From positions 1 through 61,233 of the forward strand of contig DVED01000020.1 in assembly GCA_015295945.1 (NCBI GenBank): a stretch of DNA of 61,233 bases, given 5' to 3'. The notes under the pieces are model-generated. The model ran no database searches. It was not told the DNA's origin and saw only the letters and a list, made by a program, of their open reading frames with translations. This DNA comes from Oscillatoriales cyanobacterium M59_W2019_021 (GTDB taxonomy: Bacteria > Cyanobacteriota > Cyanobacteriia > Cyanobacteriales > Geitlerinemataceae). Position numbers and translations under genes: made by a program. Shown here piece by piece: positions 9,218-19,241 of this stretch (positions are counted from its first letter, which is position 1; each line of letters starts with the position of its first letter).

Positions 9218-9760
9218 CTACCGATCGAGGGTATTCGTCCAGGAGGGTCGCTCGGACACTGATCGCACGGCGGCGGGAGTGAGTTGCGATCGCTCGATTT
9301 GGAGTTGGTAGCCCAGCCAACCCACCGCCGCGATCGCTCCGGCAGAGATGACAGCTAAGACTCGTTCTCGACCGCGCAATCGTTGGATTTCTCGTTCTTT
9401 AAGTTGCAGTTCGATTGGGCGATCGTCCGTTAGCGTCTCTTCTTCAAAAACCACTAATGTAAACAGCCAATCGGTTATCAATTTAGGACAATTTCGTTGA
9501 AACCAATAAAAACCTGCCACTTTGAAAACGGGTTTCGACAGTCTCGCCACAGACTTGAGCGATCGATTCAGACAGCGAATGTGGATATTCTTATCGATCA
9601 GTCGTACCGAACCTACATCGTACAGATACCCTAAAACCAGCTTGACGGTTGCATCCTCTCGCTCGAACAGATTTTCCAACAAAAGCAAGATATTTTTCAT
9701 CCGATCTGCTTCTAAAGTCGAAGTGATTTGCGAAGGATTTTCAACCGGATTGGACATCAT
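9218..9760 (-). CDS. Hypothetical protein with C-terminal membrane anchor
   Basis: From the ATG at 9760 the product has 180 residues. The first about 125 are soluble and basic (KSVARLSKPVFKVAGFYWF). After the charged RPIELQLKEREIQRLRGRER comes one predicted membrane helix (VLAVISAGAIAAVGWLGYQL) and a short polar tail. This suggests a protein tethered to a membrane by its C-terminal region. I do not recognise the family. Adjacent ATG codons at 9760 and 9757 are equivalent starts; a TTG directly before them is less likely. It stands alone on the minus strand between HU and fabG. Confidence 0.7.
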   Translation of the reverse strand: MMSNPVENPSQITSTLEADRMKNILLLLENLFEREDATVKLVLGYLYDVGSVRLIDKNIHIRCLNRSLKSVARLSKPVFKVAGFYWFQRNCPKLITDWLFTLVVFEEETLTDDRPIELQLKEREIQRLRGRERVLAVISAGAIAAVGWLGYQLQIERSQLTPAAVRSVSERPSWTNTLDR

Positions 9761-9918
9761 CAATAATTCGATCGCGACATCCTCATTAAAGCAAACTCAT
9801 CGAGAAATTGCCGTCTATCGAGCGGTATCAATCCGAAGAGAGATCGATCGTCGTGGAACTTCGAGCGAAAATAAGATGTAGATTCTTCGGTGAATAACTG
9901 CAACTCGTCATTTTCCGC

Positions 9919-10686
<768 letters not shown>

Positions 10687-10767
10687 TTAACGTGCGTTAA
10701 GACCCAAATTTTGGCATCTGGGTATTATATCAAGTTCGGTCGCGATCGGCGGGAGAGGGCGAACGCG

Positions 10768-12237
10768 CTAGACTGTAGCATTGTGGGTAGAGGATTGGTT
10801 GTGACGTTCGCGGCGATCGCGCATTTGCGAGATGAGTTGCGTGTTGGAAAAGGAGGCGAGGGTGGCATAACACCGATTCATCGCGTGTTTTTGAGCGTCG
10901 AACAGCGATGAGATCGCGTGGACGATGGTTTTAGTCGTTTCGAGATCGAATTCTGCCAGAAACTCTTTTGCCGATAGTTTCCGATCAAAAAAGCCTTTGG
11001 CGCGATCGCATTGATAGCGAATTTCGCCAAACCCGAGAGATTTGACTAAAAATGTGGCTAAAGGAGAGTTATCTAAATCGTAATCTTCGTTTTTTCCCCG
11101 TCCTTTTCGTCCCTTTTCTAAAAAGTTAAGAACTTGCCATTCTAAATCGGTTTTGGGGCGATAGGTATCGCGAGATTGCGGGATAAAATTTTCCAGGCGA
11201 ATGCCCCGCGAACCCCGATCGGGATGAATGCCCATGATCGTTGCCAAAGGAACGTTCAATCCCAAGGCGTATGAGAGGGCTTCGATGGTGGCGATGGTGA
11301 CGAGTTTGCTCGCTAAATACAGCTTGGCAACTTCGAGATTTTTGCGCGCTTTATCTTCCAAAAATCGATACATTTGGGCGTTGGGTTCGCCGTGAAAGTG
11401 ATTGAAAATGGTTTCGGCTTTGAGGGTGCTGATAAAGCCTTCCATTTTTTGCAAGGCGATGCGATAGTCCTTGACCGTATAAGAACTCGAGCCGATCAAG
11501 CTGTGATTGGTTTCTGGGAGTAAATTCCAGGTATTGGCTAAAAAATGGGCGGTAGAATCGGCAAATCCAATCACGTCGCGATTGCTGACCCGCACGGCTT
11601 TCTTCGTCGCTTCCACCAGATCCCGCGTACCCAGTCCCAGATCGAAGCCATCGTTAATGGCGACCAACCGTTCGTGCAGGAGATCGACGGGACTCGGGTG
11701 TTCTGGCGATCGCGGACGAAAGGGAATCGTCAGTTCGATGCAGGCAGTGATTCGCACCAGGCGATCCAAACTGAGAAAGGGTTCTAGGGCTTTAACCGCG
11801 ACGATCGCGCTCAAGAATTCATTTTGTCCGCCATAAATCTCTAACACCTGACCGGGTTTAAAATCGAAGATCTCGAGGAGTGCCGAAAACGCGCGATCGT
11901 TTGGGAGTTCGGCTTCGTCGCGGATCGCCAGCGCTTCCCCAACCTCGCGAATGAAGGGGGTTAAGTAAAAGCTCAGGTTAAAGGCAATACTCAGATCGAC
12001 TTGAACGTAGACCACATCGTGGAACAATGCCGCTAACACTTCAATGGGATCGTCCTCGCCACCCACCTCGAAAATATGCTGCGGCGTGTGAAAAAAACGC
12101 CACCGCCCCATCATCGGTCCGACGATCAGGGTAGCTATCTGATGCAGTTGAGCCGGCTCAATTGCCACCTCCAATCGGCTGGTCGCCCAATGGAGTTTTT
12201 CTAAACACTGTTGGTATACGGTGGATGCACCTGGCAT
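10768..12237 (-). CDS. HD-motif hypothetical protein
   Basis: The 489-residue protein is mostly helical. Near the N-terminus it has a metal-dependent phosphohydrolase-like pattern: H50 and H54 in FFHTPQHIFEV, then H73-D74 in ALFHDVVY. That matches the first two elements of the HD superfamily, a fold of nucleotidases and phosphodiesterases. The rest (SYALGLNVPLATIMGIHPDRG and a long C-terminal half) matches no domain I know. The ATG is preceded by GAGAGG. It stands alone on the minus strand, divergent from the hybrid kinase. Whether it hydrolyses a nucleotide is unknown. Confidence 0.75.
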   Translation of the reverse strand: MPGASTVYQQCLEKLHWATSRLEVAIEPAQLHQIATLIVGPMMGRWRFFHTPQHIFEVGGEDDPIEVLAALFHDVVYVQVDLSIAFNLSFYLTPFIREVGEALAIRDEAELPNDRAFSALLEIFDFKPGQVLEIYGGQNEFLSAIVAVKALEPFLSLDRLVRITACIELTIPFRPRSPEHPSPVDLLHERLVAINDGFDLGLGTRDLVEATKKAVRVSNRDVIGFADSTAHFLANTWNLLPETNHSLIGSSSYTVKDYRIALQKMEGFISTLKAETIFNHFHGEPNAQMYRFLEDKARKNLEVAKLYLASKLVTIATIEALSYALGLNVPLATIMGIHPDRGSRGIRLENFIPQSRDTYRPKTDLEWQVLNFLEKGRKGRGKNEDYDLDNSPLATFLVKSLGFGEIRYQCDRAKGFFDRKLSAKEFLAEFDLETTKTIVHAISSLFDAQKHAMNRCYATLASFSNTQLISQMRDRRERHNQSSTHNATV

Positions 12238-12435
12238 TGAAACCTCTCAATCGAACTGATGTCCACGTCTCTATTCAATCATTGTGCCAGCTAAATCATT
12301 GGGGAAGGGTTCGCTCGCTACCCGATCGGATTAAAAAATCGTTAATTTAACATAAGTTAACAATATGAGTTTAAGGAAAATCCCGCACAAAAGTCAACCC
12401 GCACATCTTCTCGCCGATCGGTTCCCGCTATACTA

Positions 12436-12441
12436 TATAAT
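12436..12441 (+). promoter_or_regulatory. Consensus -10 box upstream of the hybrid kinase
   Basis: A perfect TATAAT lies 13 bases before the TTG used as start of the kinase gene. No good -35 element is visible at the usual distance. If it is used, transcription would begin at or within a few bases of the TTG, which implies a leaderless message or a start further downstream. Confidence 0.45.
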
Positions 12442-12454
12442 AGTAGACTAAATA

Positions 12455-14587
12455 TTGATCGGTAAAGACTCCCAGGAACTGGCGATCGCCAGCGATGCCG
12501 ATCCTCGAGTCAGGGCGCACGCATCTACTGAGCCTTTTAGACCGAACCCGTCACTCGAGAACTTTATTGCGATTGTGAAACAACTTGATAATCTGACCCT
12601 GCATTCGACGCTGGCAGATCTGCCGACGTCCGATTGTAAGGTAGACGCCAATACTTTTGGCGAGGAGATCGAAACGGCATTTCAAAGTCATCCCGACTTA
12701 CCTGGGGTGATGGTGACTGCCAACGATCGCATCATCGGGATTGTGCCCCGAGCGAGATTTTTTGAATGGATCAGCCGTCCCTACGGCGTCGAGTTGTACC
12801 TCAAGCGTCCGATTCGCGTGTTATTGGAGACGATGATTCAAGATCTCAATAATCGTTTGGACGTGGATGCCTATCCCATCCGATGTCTGCTCCTCGGCGA
12901 GACCAGTTCCATCGACCAAGCCGTAGAAATCGCCCTCCAGCGTCCGGCTTTTTTAGCCTACGAGCCGATCGTGGTGGCAGGAGCCGATCGACAGTGGCGA
13001 CTGTTGGATATGTACGTTCTGCTGTTGGCACAATCTCAACTGTTCAAACTGGCAAAAGATGCTGCCGACGCGGCGAACAAAGCCAAAAGCGAGTTCCTTG
13101 CCAGCATGAGTCACGAACTGCGAACGCCGCTCAACGCCATTCTCGGCTTTACCCAAGTCATGCGTCGCGATGCCGAACTGTCTGCGGCTCACCAACAACA
13201 CCTCAACATTATCAACCGCGCCGGCGAACACTTACTCGATTTAATCGGCGACGTCCTCGATATGTCGAAAATCGAATCGGGTCGCACCACGCTCAACGAG
13301 ACGGACTTCGATTTGTACCGCTTGTTGAACGGTCTCCACGAAATGTTGCAACTCAAAGCAGCAGCGGCAGGCTTGAAACTCATTTTCGAGTGCGAGTCGG
13401 ACGTACCGCAATACGTCCGCATCGATGGCGGGAAATTGCGTCAGGTGTTAACCAATCTACTGGGCAATGCCATCAAATTCACCCCATCCGGCAGCGTCAC
13501 CTTGCGCGTGTCCTCCGTCATTCGTCATTCGTCATTGGAAACCCACCCATTCCCAAGGACAAATGACCGAGGACAAATGACACTTTCTTTTGAAGTGGAA
13601 GATACGGGAGCGGGGATCGCGCCGGAAGAAATGAATCGATTGTTCGAGCCTTTCCGGCAAACCGAAACGGGGCGCAATTCCGGACAGGGAACGGGTTTGG
13701 GCTTGGCAATCTCCCAAAGTTTCGTGCGGTTGATGGGGGGAGACATTCGAGTCACCAGCACCCAGGGGAAGGGGACGACGTTTGCGTTCGATCTCGAAGC
13801 CAAGCCCGTCTGTGCCCCGTCGGTTCCCGCACCTCCCCAGACGCGCAAGGCGATCGCCCTGGCGAGCGAGCGACCGGAATGCCGGATTCTCGTCGCCGAC
13901 GATCGCCCGGAAAGTCGCCTGGTCTTGGTGGAGTTGCTCACCAGTTTGGGATTTTCGGTGCGCGAAGCCCAAAACGGTCGAGAAGCGGTAGAGTTGTGGT
14001 CGAGTTATTCTCCCCACCTGATTTTGATGGATATGCGCATGCCCGTCATGGATGGGTTTGAAGCCACCCAACGGATTAAAAGTCAGTTGAAGGGGCAGGC
14101 GACGGCGATTATCGCCCTGACTGCCAGCGCCTTTGACAACGAACGGCAAGCGATCCTGGCGTCGGGGTGCGACGATTTTATGAATAAGCCGTTTCGAGAA
14201 GATGTGCTGCTCGATAAAATCGCCCGACATTTAGGGGTGAGTTATATTTACGAAGATCCATCGGGTGCGTCTCCACAGGAGACGCTATGCAAGCAATGCG
14301 AAACTCAAAACCCTGCCAACCCTGGGGCGGACGATCGATCCCTCTCGGATTATTTATCGCAAATGCCGCCGGATTGGATCGCAGATCTGCATCAAGCCGC
14401 CCTCAAATGCCGAGATGATGAAATTCTCCAACTCGTCAAAATGATTCCGGAATCTTATTCGGAGTTGGCGAAATGCTTGGCTGATTGGGCGGAAAACTTT
14501 CTGTTTGATCGCATTCTCGAGTTGACTCAATCGGAAATGCAGGCAGAACCCACTCTGGAAAAGCACAACGCGATCGCCAGTCTTTAG
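12455..14587 (+). CDS. Hybrid sensor histidine kinase (HisKA-HATPase-REC)
   Basis: Of 710 residues, 60-195 resemble a pair of CBS-like signal input modules (GVMVTANDRIIGIVPRARFF, CLLLGETSSIDQAVEIAL). HisKA carries H220 in SMSHELRTPLN. The ATPase has N338 (NLLGNAIKF), DTGAG and GTGLGLAIS. The receiver (475-590) has D482/D483, phosphoacceptor D526, T556 and K578. The tail (about 628-700) is the helical region often seen after REC in cyanobacterial hybrid kinases. No membrane segment is present, so it is cytoplasmic. Two repeat-derived inserts are visible, at 13517-13582 in the ATPase domain and 14258-14292 in the linker. The first in-frame start is TTG and there is no convincing ribosome site. 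The REC-cyclase downstream is a plausible partner. Confidence 0.88.
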   Translation: MIGKDSQELAIASDADPRVRAHASTEPFRPNPSLENFIAIVKQLDNLTLHSTLADLPTSDCKVDANTFGEEIETAFQSHPDLPGVMVTANDRIIGIVPRARFFEWISRPYGVELYLKRPIRVLLETMIQDLNNRLDVDAYPIRCLLLGETSSIDQAVEIALQRPAFLAYEPIVVAGADRQWRLLDMYVLLLAQSQLFKLAKDAADAANKAKSEFLASMSHELRTPLNAILGFTQVMRRDAELSAAHQQHLNIINRAGEHLLDLIGDVLDMSKIESGRTTLNETDFDLYRLLNGLHEMLQLKAAAAGLKLIFECESDVPQYVRIDGGKLRQVLTNLLGNAIKFTPSGSVTLRVSSVIRHSSLETHPFPRTNDRGQMTLSFEVEDTGAGIAPEEMNRLFEPFRQTETGRNSGQGTGLGLAISQSFVRLMGGDIRVTSTQGKGTTFAFDLEAKPVCAPSVPAPPQTRKAIALASERPECRILVADDRPESRLVLVELLTSLGFSVREAQNGREAVELWSSYSPHLILMDMRMPVMDGFEATQRIKSQLKGQATAIIALTASAFDNERQAILASGCDDFMNKPFREDVLLDKIARHLGVSYIYEDPSGASPQETLCKQCETQNPANPGADDRSLSDYLSQMPPDWIADLHQAALKCRDDEILQLVKMIPESYSELAKCLADWAENFLFDRILELTQSEMQAEPTLEKHNAIASL
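13517..13582. repeat. Heptamer-type repeat inserted in the kinase ATPase domain
   Basis: Three copies of GTCATTC/G occupy 13517-13538, and two copies of GGACAAATGAC occupy about 13557-13581 in inverse sense. The same TCATTGG-type units occur between genes at 47617-47640 and 16199-16212. Within the gene they encode about 20 residues between VTLRVSS and MTLSFEVEDTG, where homologues normally have a short turn. Confidence 0.65.
14258..14292. repeat. Intragenic palindrome GCGTCTCC-N3-GGAGACGC
   Basis: The palindrome is followed by TATGC and lies in the linker after the receiver domain of the hybrid kinase. It encodes GASPQETLCKQ, which is absent from the normal domain pattern. It looks like a mobile palindrome tolerated in a flexible linker. 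Confidence 0.6.
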
Positions 14588-14659
14588 TGGCGGATCGATC
14601 TGAACATCGCTAAAATTCAGCTAGCGACCTCGATCGCTCGTGTTTAAACCTCTATTTCC

Positions 14660-14689
14660 GGAATGTTCTATATCCTTGTAGAACATTCC
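14660..14689 (+). terminator. Hairpin after the hybrid kinase gene
   Basis: A perfect 11-bp stem (GGAATGTTCTA with TAGAACATTCC) and an 8-base loop lie 73 bp after the kinase stop. It is followed by TATTT rather than a strong T-run, so termination may be partial and allow some read-through to the cyclase gene. Confidence 0.6.
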
Positions 14690-14783
14690 TATTTCATGGG
14701 TAAGTCTCGCTCCGGGGTAGCGCCAAGAGTGTCGGCTCCGGAAGACTGATTTCATTGACTGGCTTGGGCTTCTGTTCGGGTGT

Positions 14784-15884
14784 ATGTTGTGTTACCCCCA
14801 TCCAGCAATCACCATCATGCAAGCGATTCCAGCGATTCAAGCGAATGCACTTTCTGGAAATATTCTGATCGTTGACGATATTCCCGATAATTTGCGCCTG
14901 TTATCGACCATTTTGATCGATCGCGGCTACGAAGTCGGCAAAGCGAGAAATGGCATCATGGCACTCAATGCCGTGCGTGCCCAGCATCCCGATTTGATTT
15001 TACTCGATATCAATATGCCGCAAATGAATGGCTACGAGGTGTGCGAACGACTCAAATCCGACGCCAGCACCCGAGAAATTCCGGTGATTTTTATCAGCGC
15101 TTTGGATGAAGTTTGGGATAAAGTTAAAGCGTTTAACTTGGGGGGGGTCGATTACATCACCAAACCGTTTCAAAGCGAAGAAGTTTTGGCTCGAGTTGCC
15201 AATCAACTGCAAATTCAAGCCTTGCAAAAAGCGTTAAAAAAAGAGCAAGAGAAATCGGAGAATTTACTCTTAAATATTTTGCCCCCGCCGATCGTCGCCG
15301 AGTTGAAACAGAAACAACACGCCACGCCCGTACAATTCGAGGAAGCGTCCTTTCTCTTTGCCGATATCGCTCGCTTTACGCCCACTTCCAGCGTCATGCC
15401 GCCTGCCAGCGTCGTCCGTTTGTTAAATGGCGTATTTTCCGCCTTCGATCGCCTCACGCAATGGCACGGCGTCGAGAAAATTCGCACCATCGGCGACTCC
15501 TATTTTATCGCCAGCGGCGTTCCCGTTCCCCGTCCGGATCACGCCCAAGCGATCGCCGATATGGCACTGGATATGCAGCGGGAAATTCAACAGTTCTCCT
15601 GGCCCAATGGCGAACCGCTGCAACTGCGAATCGGCATCAATAGCGGCGGACCCGTCGTCGGTGCGGTCATCGGCACTCAGAAATTTGCCTACGATGTTTG
15701 GGGAAACGATGTCAACCTCGCCTCGCGGATGGAATCTCAGGGGCAACCCGGACGCATTCAAGTCAGCGAAGCGACTTACGATCGCCTCCGAGATCGCTAT
15801 CGATGGGAACGACGCGGCGAAATCGACATCAAAGGTAAGGGGACGATGACTACCTACTGGCTGATCGACGATCGGCAGCCTTGA
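14784..15884 (+). CDS. Response regulator with adenylate cyclase output
   Basis: The 366-residue protein couples a receiver (about 25-140; D31/D32, phosphoacceptor D75, K127) through a coiled coil (about 145-172, LKKEQEKSENLLLNILPPPI) to a class III cyclase (about 185-330). Metal-binding D194 (FADIARFTP) and D238 (TIGDSY), purine-specifying K232 and D304, and transition-state N311 and R315 are all present. The K/D pair points to ATP, so cAMP is the expected product. Signalling is likely by phosphotransfer from a hybrid kinase, and the one immediately upstream is the obvious candidate. A second ATG at 14817 is possible; neither start has a strong ribosome site. Confidence 0.9.
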   Translation: MLCYPHPAITIMQAIPAIQANALSGNILIVDDIPDNLRLLSTILIDRGYEVGKARNGIMALNAVRAQHPDLILLDINMPQMNGYEVCERLKSDASTREIPVIFISALDEVWDKVKAFNLGGVDYITKPFQSEEVLARVANQLQIQALQKALKKEQEKSENLLLNILPPPIVAELKQKQHATPVQFEEASFLFADIARFTPTSSVMPPASVVRLLNGVFSAFDRLTQWHGVEKIRTIGDSYFIASGVPVPRPDHAQAIADMALDMQREIQQFSWPNGEPLQLRIGINSGGPVVGAVIGTQKFAYDVWGNDVNLASRMESQGQPGRIQVSEATYDRLRDRYRWERRGEIDIKGKGTMTTYWLIDDRQP

Positions 15885-15916
15885 ATTTCCTCACTCTTTT
15901 ATTTTTGAGTGTTGGC

Positions 15917-16135
15917 TTAACCTCCACCGACGATCGTCACGATTTCCAGGCGATCGCCCTCTTGCATTTTCGTGGTTTCCCAATATTGGCGGTGCAAGAT
16001 TTCACCGTTATATTCCACTGCGAGCAAGCGTGGATTTAACCCCATTTGTTGTAGCAAATCGGGCAGCAAGGTATTAGGAGAACAGGTTTGCGGTTCTCCA
16101 TTCACTTGTAATTTGATTTCACCAGAAGCATTCAT
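15917..16135 (-). CDS. thiS: Sulfur carrier protein ThiS
   Basis: ThiS carries sulfur as a C-terminal thiocarboxylate for the thiazole ring of thiamine. From the ATG at 16135 the product has 72 residues, the family's size, with the ubiquitin-like pattern (IKLQVNGEPQ, LLAVEYNGEIL, GDRLEIVTIVGGG) and the required terminal Gly-Gly. A longer open frame to 16201 exists, but its extra residues are encoded by an interspersed repeat, so I reject it. No thiG or thiO is adjacent; argD follows upstream on the same strand. Confidence 0.92.
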   Translation of the reverse strand: MNASGEIKLQVNGEPQTCSPNTLLPDLLQQMGLNPRLLAVEYNGEILHRQYWETTKMQEGDRLEIVTIVGGG

Positions 16136-16157
16136 TGTGGAAGTAATAAGTAATAAG

Positions 16158-16199
16158 TTGGTAGGGTGTGTTGAGGCACGAAACGCACCATTCCCTACC
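16158..16199. repeat. Interspersed repeat GGTAGGGTGTGTTGAGG...CGAAACGCACC
   Basis: This is an intergenic repeat with loose inverted symmetry. Clear relatives lie at 19217-19240 (partial), 29370-29400 and, in the opposite direction, 60471-60500. It separates thiS from argD. Confidence 0.75.
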
Positions 16200-16216
16200 A
16201 ATGACCAATGACTAGA

Positions 16217-17485
16217 TTACCGATCGCTCAAGCTGGCTAAAACCGATCGCGTGGCTTCTAATGCCCGATCAATTTGGGCTTCTGAGACGATTAACGGTGG
16301 CACGAACCGCACCACTTTGGGCCCGGCGGGAACCAGGAGCAATCCTTTATCCATCGCCGCTTTGACGATCTCGATCGAGGTGAGATCGGCATCGGCATTT
16401 AACTCCAAACCGTTAATCAGACCCCAACCGCGCACTTCGGCAACAGACTGGGGATAGTCGGCAGCAATTTGGGATAAACCCGATCGTAACTGCTCTCCCC
16501 GTTCCCGCACGTTGGCGAGTAAGTTTTCCCGTTCCAGGGTTTGACACACTGCCAACGCGACCCCGCAGGCAAAGGGATTGCCGCCGAAGGTGCTGGCGTG
16601 ATCTCCGGGTTCAAACACGTTGCAAAATTCCTTGCACAATAGCGCACCGATGGGAATGCCGCCGCCGAGACCCTTGGCACTGGTAAAGACATCCGGTTCG
16701 ATTCCCAGATTTTCGTATCCCCAATAGGTTCCCGTGCGTCCCATGCCGACTTGCACTTCGTCGAGGAGTAGGAGGATGCCTTTCTCGTCGCAAATTTGGC
16801 GAATCCGCTGGAAATACGCCGTTTCGCCGGGACGAACGCCGCCTTCGCCTTGCAAGGGTTCGAGTAAAATTGCCGCGACTTGGCGTTCGTCGGCATCGAG
16901 TTCGGCGATCGCCGCTTCCAGTGCTGCGATATCGTTGTAGGGGACGTAGTGGAAGCCGGGAACTAGGGGGTTGAAATTTTTCTGATATTTCGGCTGTCCG
17001 GTGGCGGTGATGGTGGCGAGCGTCCGACCGTGGAAACTGGCGTTGGCGGTCAGAATTACCGGATTGGTAATATTTAGTCGGGTATGAGCGTATTTGCGAG
17101 CTAGTTTAATTGCCCCTTCGTTGGCTTCGGCACCGGAATTGCAGAAAAAGACGCGATCGGCACAAGAATGCTCCGTCAACCACTGCGCCAACGCTCCCTG
17201 AGCGGGGATATAGTACAGGTTGGAGACGTGGTGCAGGGTTTGAATTTGCTCGGTAACGGCGGCAACCAGTGCCGGGTGCGCGTGTCCCAAGGTGCAGGTG
17301 GCGATGCCCGCTACGAAATCCAGGTATTCCCGACCGTCGGTATCCCAAACTCGGCAACCGGAACCCTTTTCCAGTGCCAGGGGAAAGCGTCCGTAGGTCT
17401 TCATGACGTGGCGATCGAAGCGATCGAACTCGAAGGGGGTAGCGGTGGTATCGGGCAAGGTTTGCGTGATGGTTTGCGGACTCAC
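16217..17485 (-). CDS. argD: Acetylornithine aminotransferase
   Basis: ArgD transfers the amino group from glutamate to N-acetylglutamate semialdehyde in arginine synthesis, using PLP. The 422-residue frame is typical of class III aminotransferases: GIATCTLGHAHP, FFCNSGAEANEGAIKLARKY, FHGRTLAT, D242 in LLLDEVQVGMGRTG, and the Schiff-base K271 in TSAKGLGGGIPIGA. Start is GTG, with GAGAGGA about 9 bases upstream; the nearby ATG leads straight to a stop. Succinylornithine or GABA aminotransferase activity is less likely, since the sequence is ArgD-like throughout. Confidence 0.95.
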   Translation of the reverse strand: MSPQTITQTLPDTTATPFEFDRFDRHVMKTYGRFPLALEKGSGCRVWDTDGREYLDFVAGIATCTLGHAHPALVAAVTEQIQTLHHVSNLYYIPAQGALAQWLTEHSCADRVFFCNSGAEANEGAIKLARKYAHTRLNITNPVILTANASFHGRTLATITATGQPKYQKNFNPLVPGFHYVPYNDIAALEAAIAELDADERQVAAILLEPLQGEGGVRPGETAYFQRIRQICDEKGILLLLDEVQVGMGRTGTYWGYENLGIEPDVFTSAKGLGGGIPIGALLCKEFCNVFEPGDHASTFGGNPFACGVALAVCQTLERENLLANVRERGEQLRSGLSQIAADYPQSVAEVRGWGLINGLELNADADLTSIEIVKAAMDKGLLLVPAGPKVVRFVPPLIVSEAQIDRALEATRSVLASLSDR

Positions 17486-17918
17486 GATCTCATCCTCTCG
17501 ATGATGCGGTGGTTTGCTTCAAATTTGTAGTATAGCTGCCATTTGCGGTTCGTTCTATTTGGGGGTTATCTGGCAAGCTTGGCAAATTGGGCGGGAGTGT
17601 AGAAAAGTCACGGTGTTTTGGAGGATGCAAACCAACTACCGACAGCATATAGCAATTCTTGAGTTACCGATCGATGTATCGTCAGCGTCCACTTCACCAA
17701 TGTTGCGGGGAATTCCAGAAAAATGATTAACGTACGATAAGTATCCATAGCTTCGCCCTAAATTTATAGTACCACACCTCAAAAACCCCGTCAATTCGTC
17801 CCCTAAATGACTCCATTCTCAATAAAATAGGGCAAAATCGGGCGGATTTCCATCAAACTCCGAGTTGGCGACACCAAATTTCGCTACCGTCTTCCCGAAA
17901 ATCCTCTCAATTTGTCGT
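17486..17918. other. Intergenic region between argD and sufS
   Basis: About 430 bp lie between two minus-strand genes. A 70-codon frame at 17514-17726 has no ribosome site or recognisable sequence, and I do not call it. No strong terminator hairpin for sufS was seen. The argD promoter should lie near 17490-17560. Confidence 0.5.
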
Positions 17919-19181
17919 TCACCCCAAAAACTGGCTGAAAAAGTCGATCGCCTCTTTCAATGCCACCACAAACGCATCGATTTCTGTGCGGGTATTGTAG
18001 AAGTACAAACTCACCCGTGCGGTGGAAGAAACACCGAGAATTTGGTGTAAGGGTTGGGTGCAATGATGCCCAGTACGGATGGCAATTCCCGCTTCGTCTA
18101 ACAGGGCTGAAAGGTCATTAGCGTGGACTTCTCCCGCCGTAAAAGAAGCCAGTGCCGCACGTCCGCTACCATCGGGATTGGGTTGAGGTCCGTAGATGCG
18201 AAGTTGGGGAATCGTGGCTAATTTTTCAAATAAATAAGCGCACAATTCGTGTTCGTATGCGGCAATTTTATCCATGCCGATCTGGGTTAAATAATCCACC
18301 GCCGCACCCAGAGCGATCGCCTCGCCGATGGAAGGGGTTCCCGCTTCAAATTTATGGGGTAAATCGGCATAGGTAGAATGGTCTAAAAAGACATTATCGA
18401 TCATTTCTCCACCCCCTAAAAACGGCGGCATCGATCGCAACAAATCCAACTTGCCATATAAGAACCCTATCCCCGTAGGAGCGCACATTTTATGCCCGGA
18501 AGCCACCAACCAATCGCAATTGATTGATCGGACATTGATCGGCATATGCGGGACACTTTGGCAAGCATCGATTAACACTTTTGCGCCATATTGGTGGGCA
18601 ATTTCGGTAATTTCTTCCACGGGGTTAATGCAGCCTAACGTATTAGAAACGTGAACAACAGCAACCAGTTTGGTTTTGTCAGAAATTAGCGTTTTAAACT
18701 GCTCGAAATCGAACTCCTCCGTTTCCGTCAGTTCCACAAACTTCAATACCGCTCCCGTCCGTTGAGCTACCAATTGCCATGGCACGAGATTGCTGTGGTG
18801 TTCCATCACCGACAGGATAATTTCATCCCCGGCTGTTAACGTATTCATCCCCCAAGAATACGCCACCAAATTAATGGCTTCGCTGGCATTGCGGGTAAAC
18901 ACAATTTCATTGCGAGACGCAGCATTAACAAACGCCGCCACTTTATCCCGTGCGGATTCATAAGCTTCCGTTGCTCGAACGCTGAGGGTATGAACGCCTC
19001 GGTGAACGTTGGCATTATCGAATTCGTAATAGTGCTGGAGGGCGTCTAATACCGCTTTCGGTTTTTGGGAGGTTGCCGCATTATCCAAATAAACCAGGGG
19101 TTTGCCGCGAACTTCCTGGTGCAAAATGGGAAAATCGGCACGGACGAGATCGGCGATCGTTTTTTCTTTGGTTAAAGTCAT
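17919..19181 (-). CDS. sufS: Cysteine desulfurase SufS
   Basis: SufS takes sulfur from cysteine as an enzyme persulfide for Fe-S cluster assembly. The 420-residue class V aminotransferase-fold protein has [11 protein letters not shown] at the N-terminus, H128/H129 (MEHHSN), D205, PLP lysine K231 in [12 protein letters not shown], and the persulfide C374 in [11 protein letters not shown]. The GHHC context and length identify the group II (SufS/CsdA) type rather than IscS. It ends the sufB-sufC-sufD-sufS series, 60 bp after sufD, in a spacer carrying a partial interspersed repeat. Confidence 0.96.
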   Translation of the reverse strand: MTLTKEKTIADLVRADFPILHQEVRGKPLVYLDNAATSQKPKAVLDALQHYYEFDNANVHRGVHTLSVRATEAYESARDKVAAFVNAASRNEIVFTRNASEAINLVAYSWGMNTLTAGDEIILSVMEHHSNLVPWQLVAQRTGAVLKFVELTETEEFDFEQFKTLISDKTKLVAVVHVSNTLGCINPVEEITEIAHQYGAKVLIDACQSVPHMPINVRSINCDWLVASGHKMCAPTGIGFLYGKLDLLRSMPPFLGGGEMIDNVFLDHSTYADLPHKFEAGTPSIGEAIALGAAVDYLTQIGMDKIAAYEHELCAYLFEKLATIPQLRIYGPQPNPDGSGRAALASFTAGEVHANDLSALLDEAGIAIRTGHHCTQPLHQILGVSSTARVSLYFYNTRTEIDAFVVALKEAIDFFSQFLG

Positions 19182-19241
19182 AATCTTAGGGGTTTGGGGT
19201 TTGGGTTTGGGGGTTGGTAGGGTGTGTTGAGGGGCAAAACA

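Noticed and set aside
13532-14230. 232-codon antisense frame in the hybrid kinase
   Set aside because: It lies opposite the ATPase and receiver boxes of the kinase and has no motif of its own.
14784-15884. Guanylate cyclase output
   Set aside because: The purine-specifying residues are Lys and Asp, the adenylate type.
17514-17726. 70-codon frame between argD and sufS
   Set aside because: Poor start context, unlikely composition and no recognisable domain.
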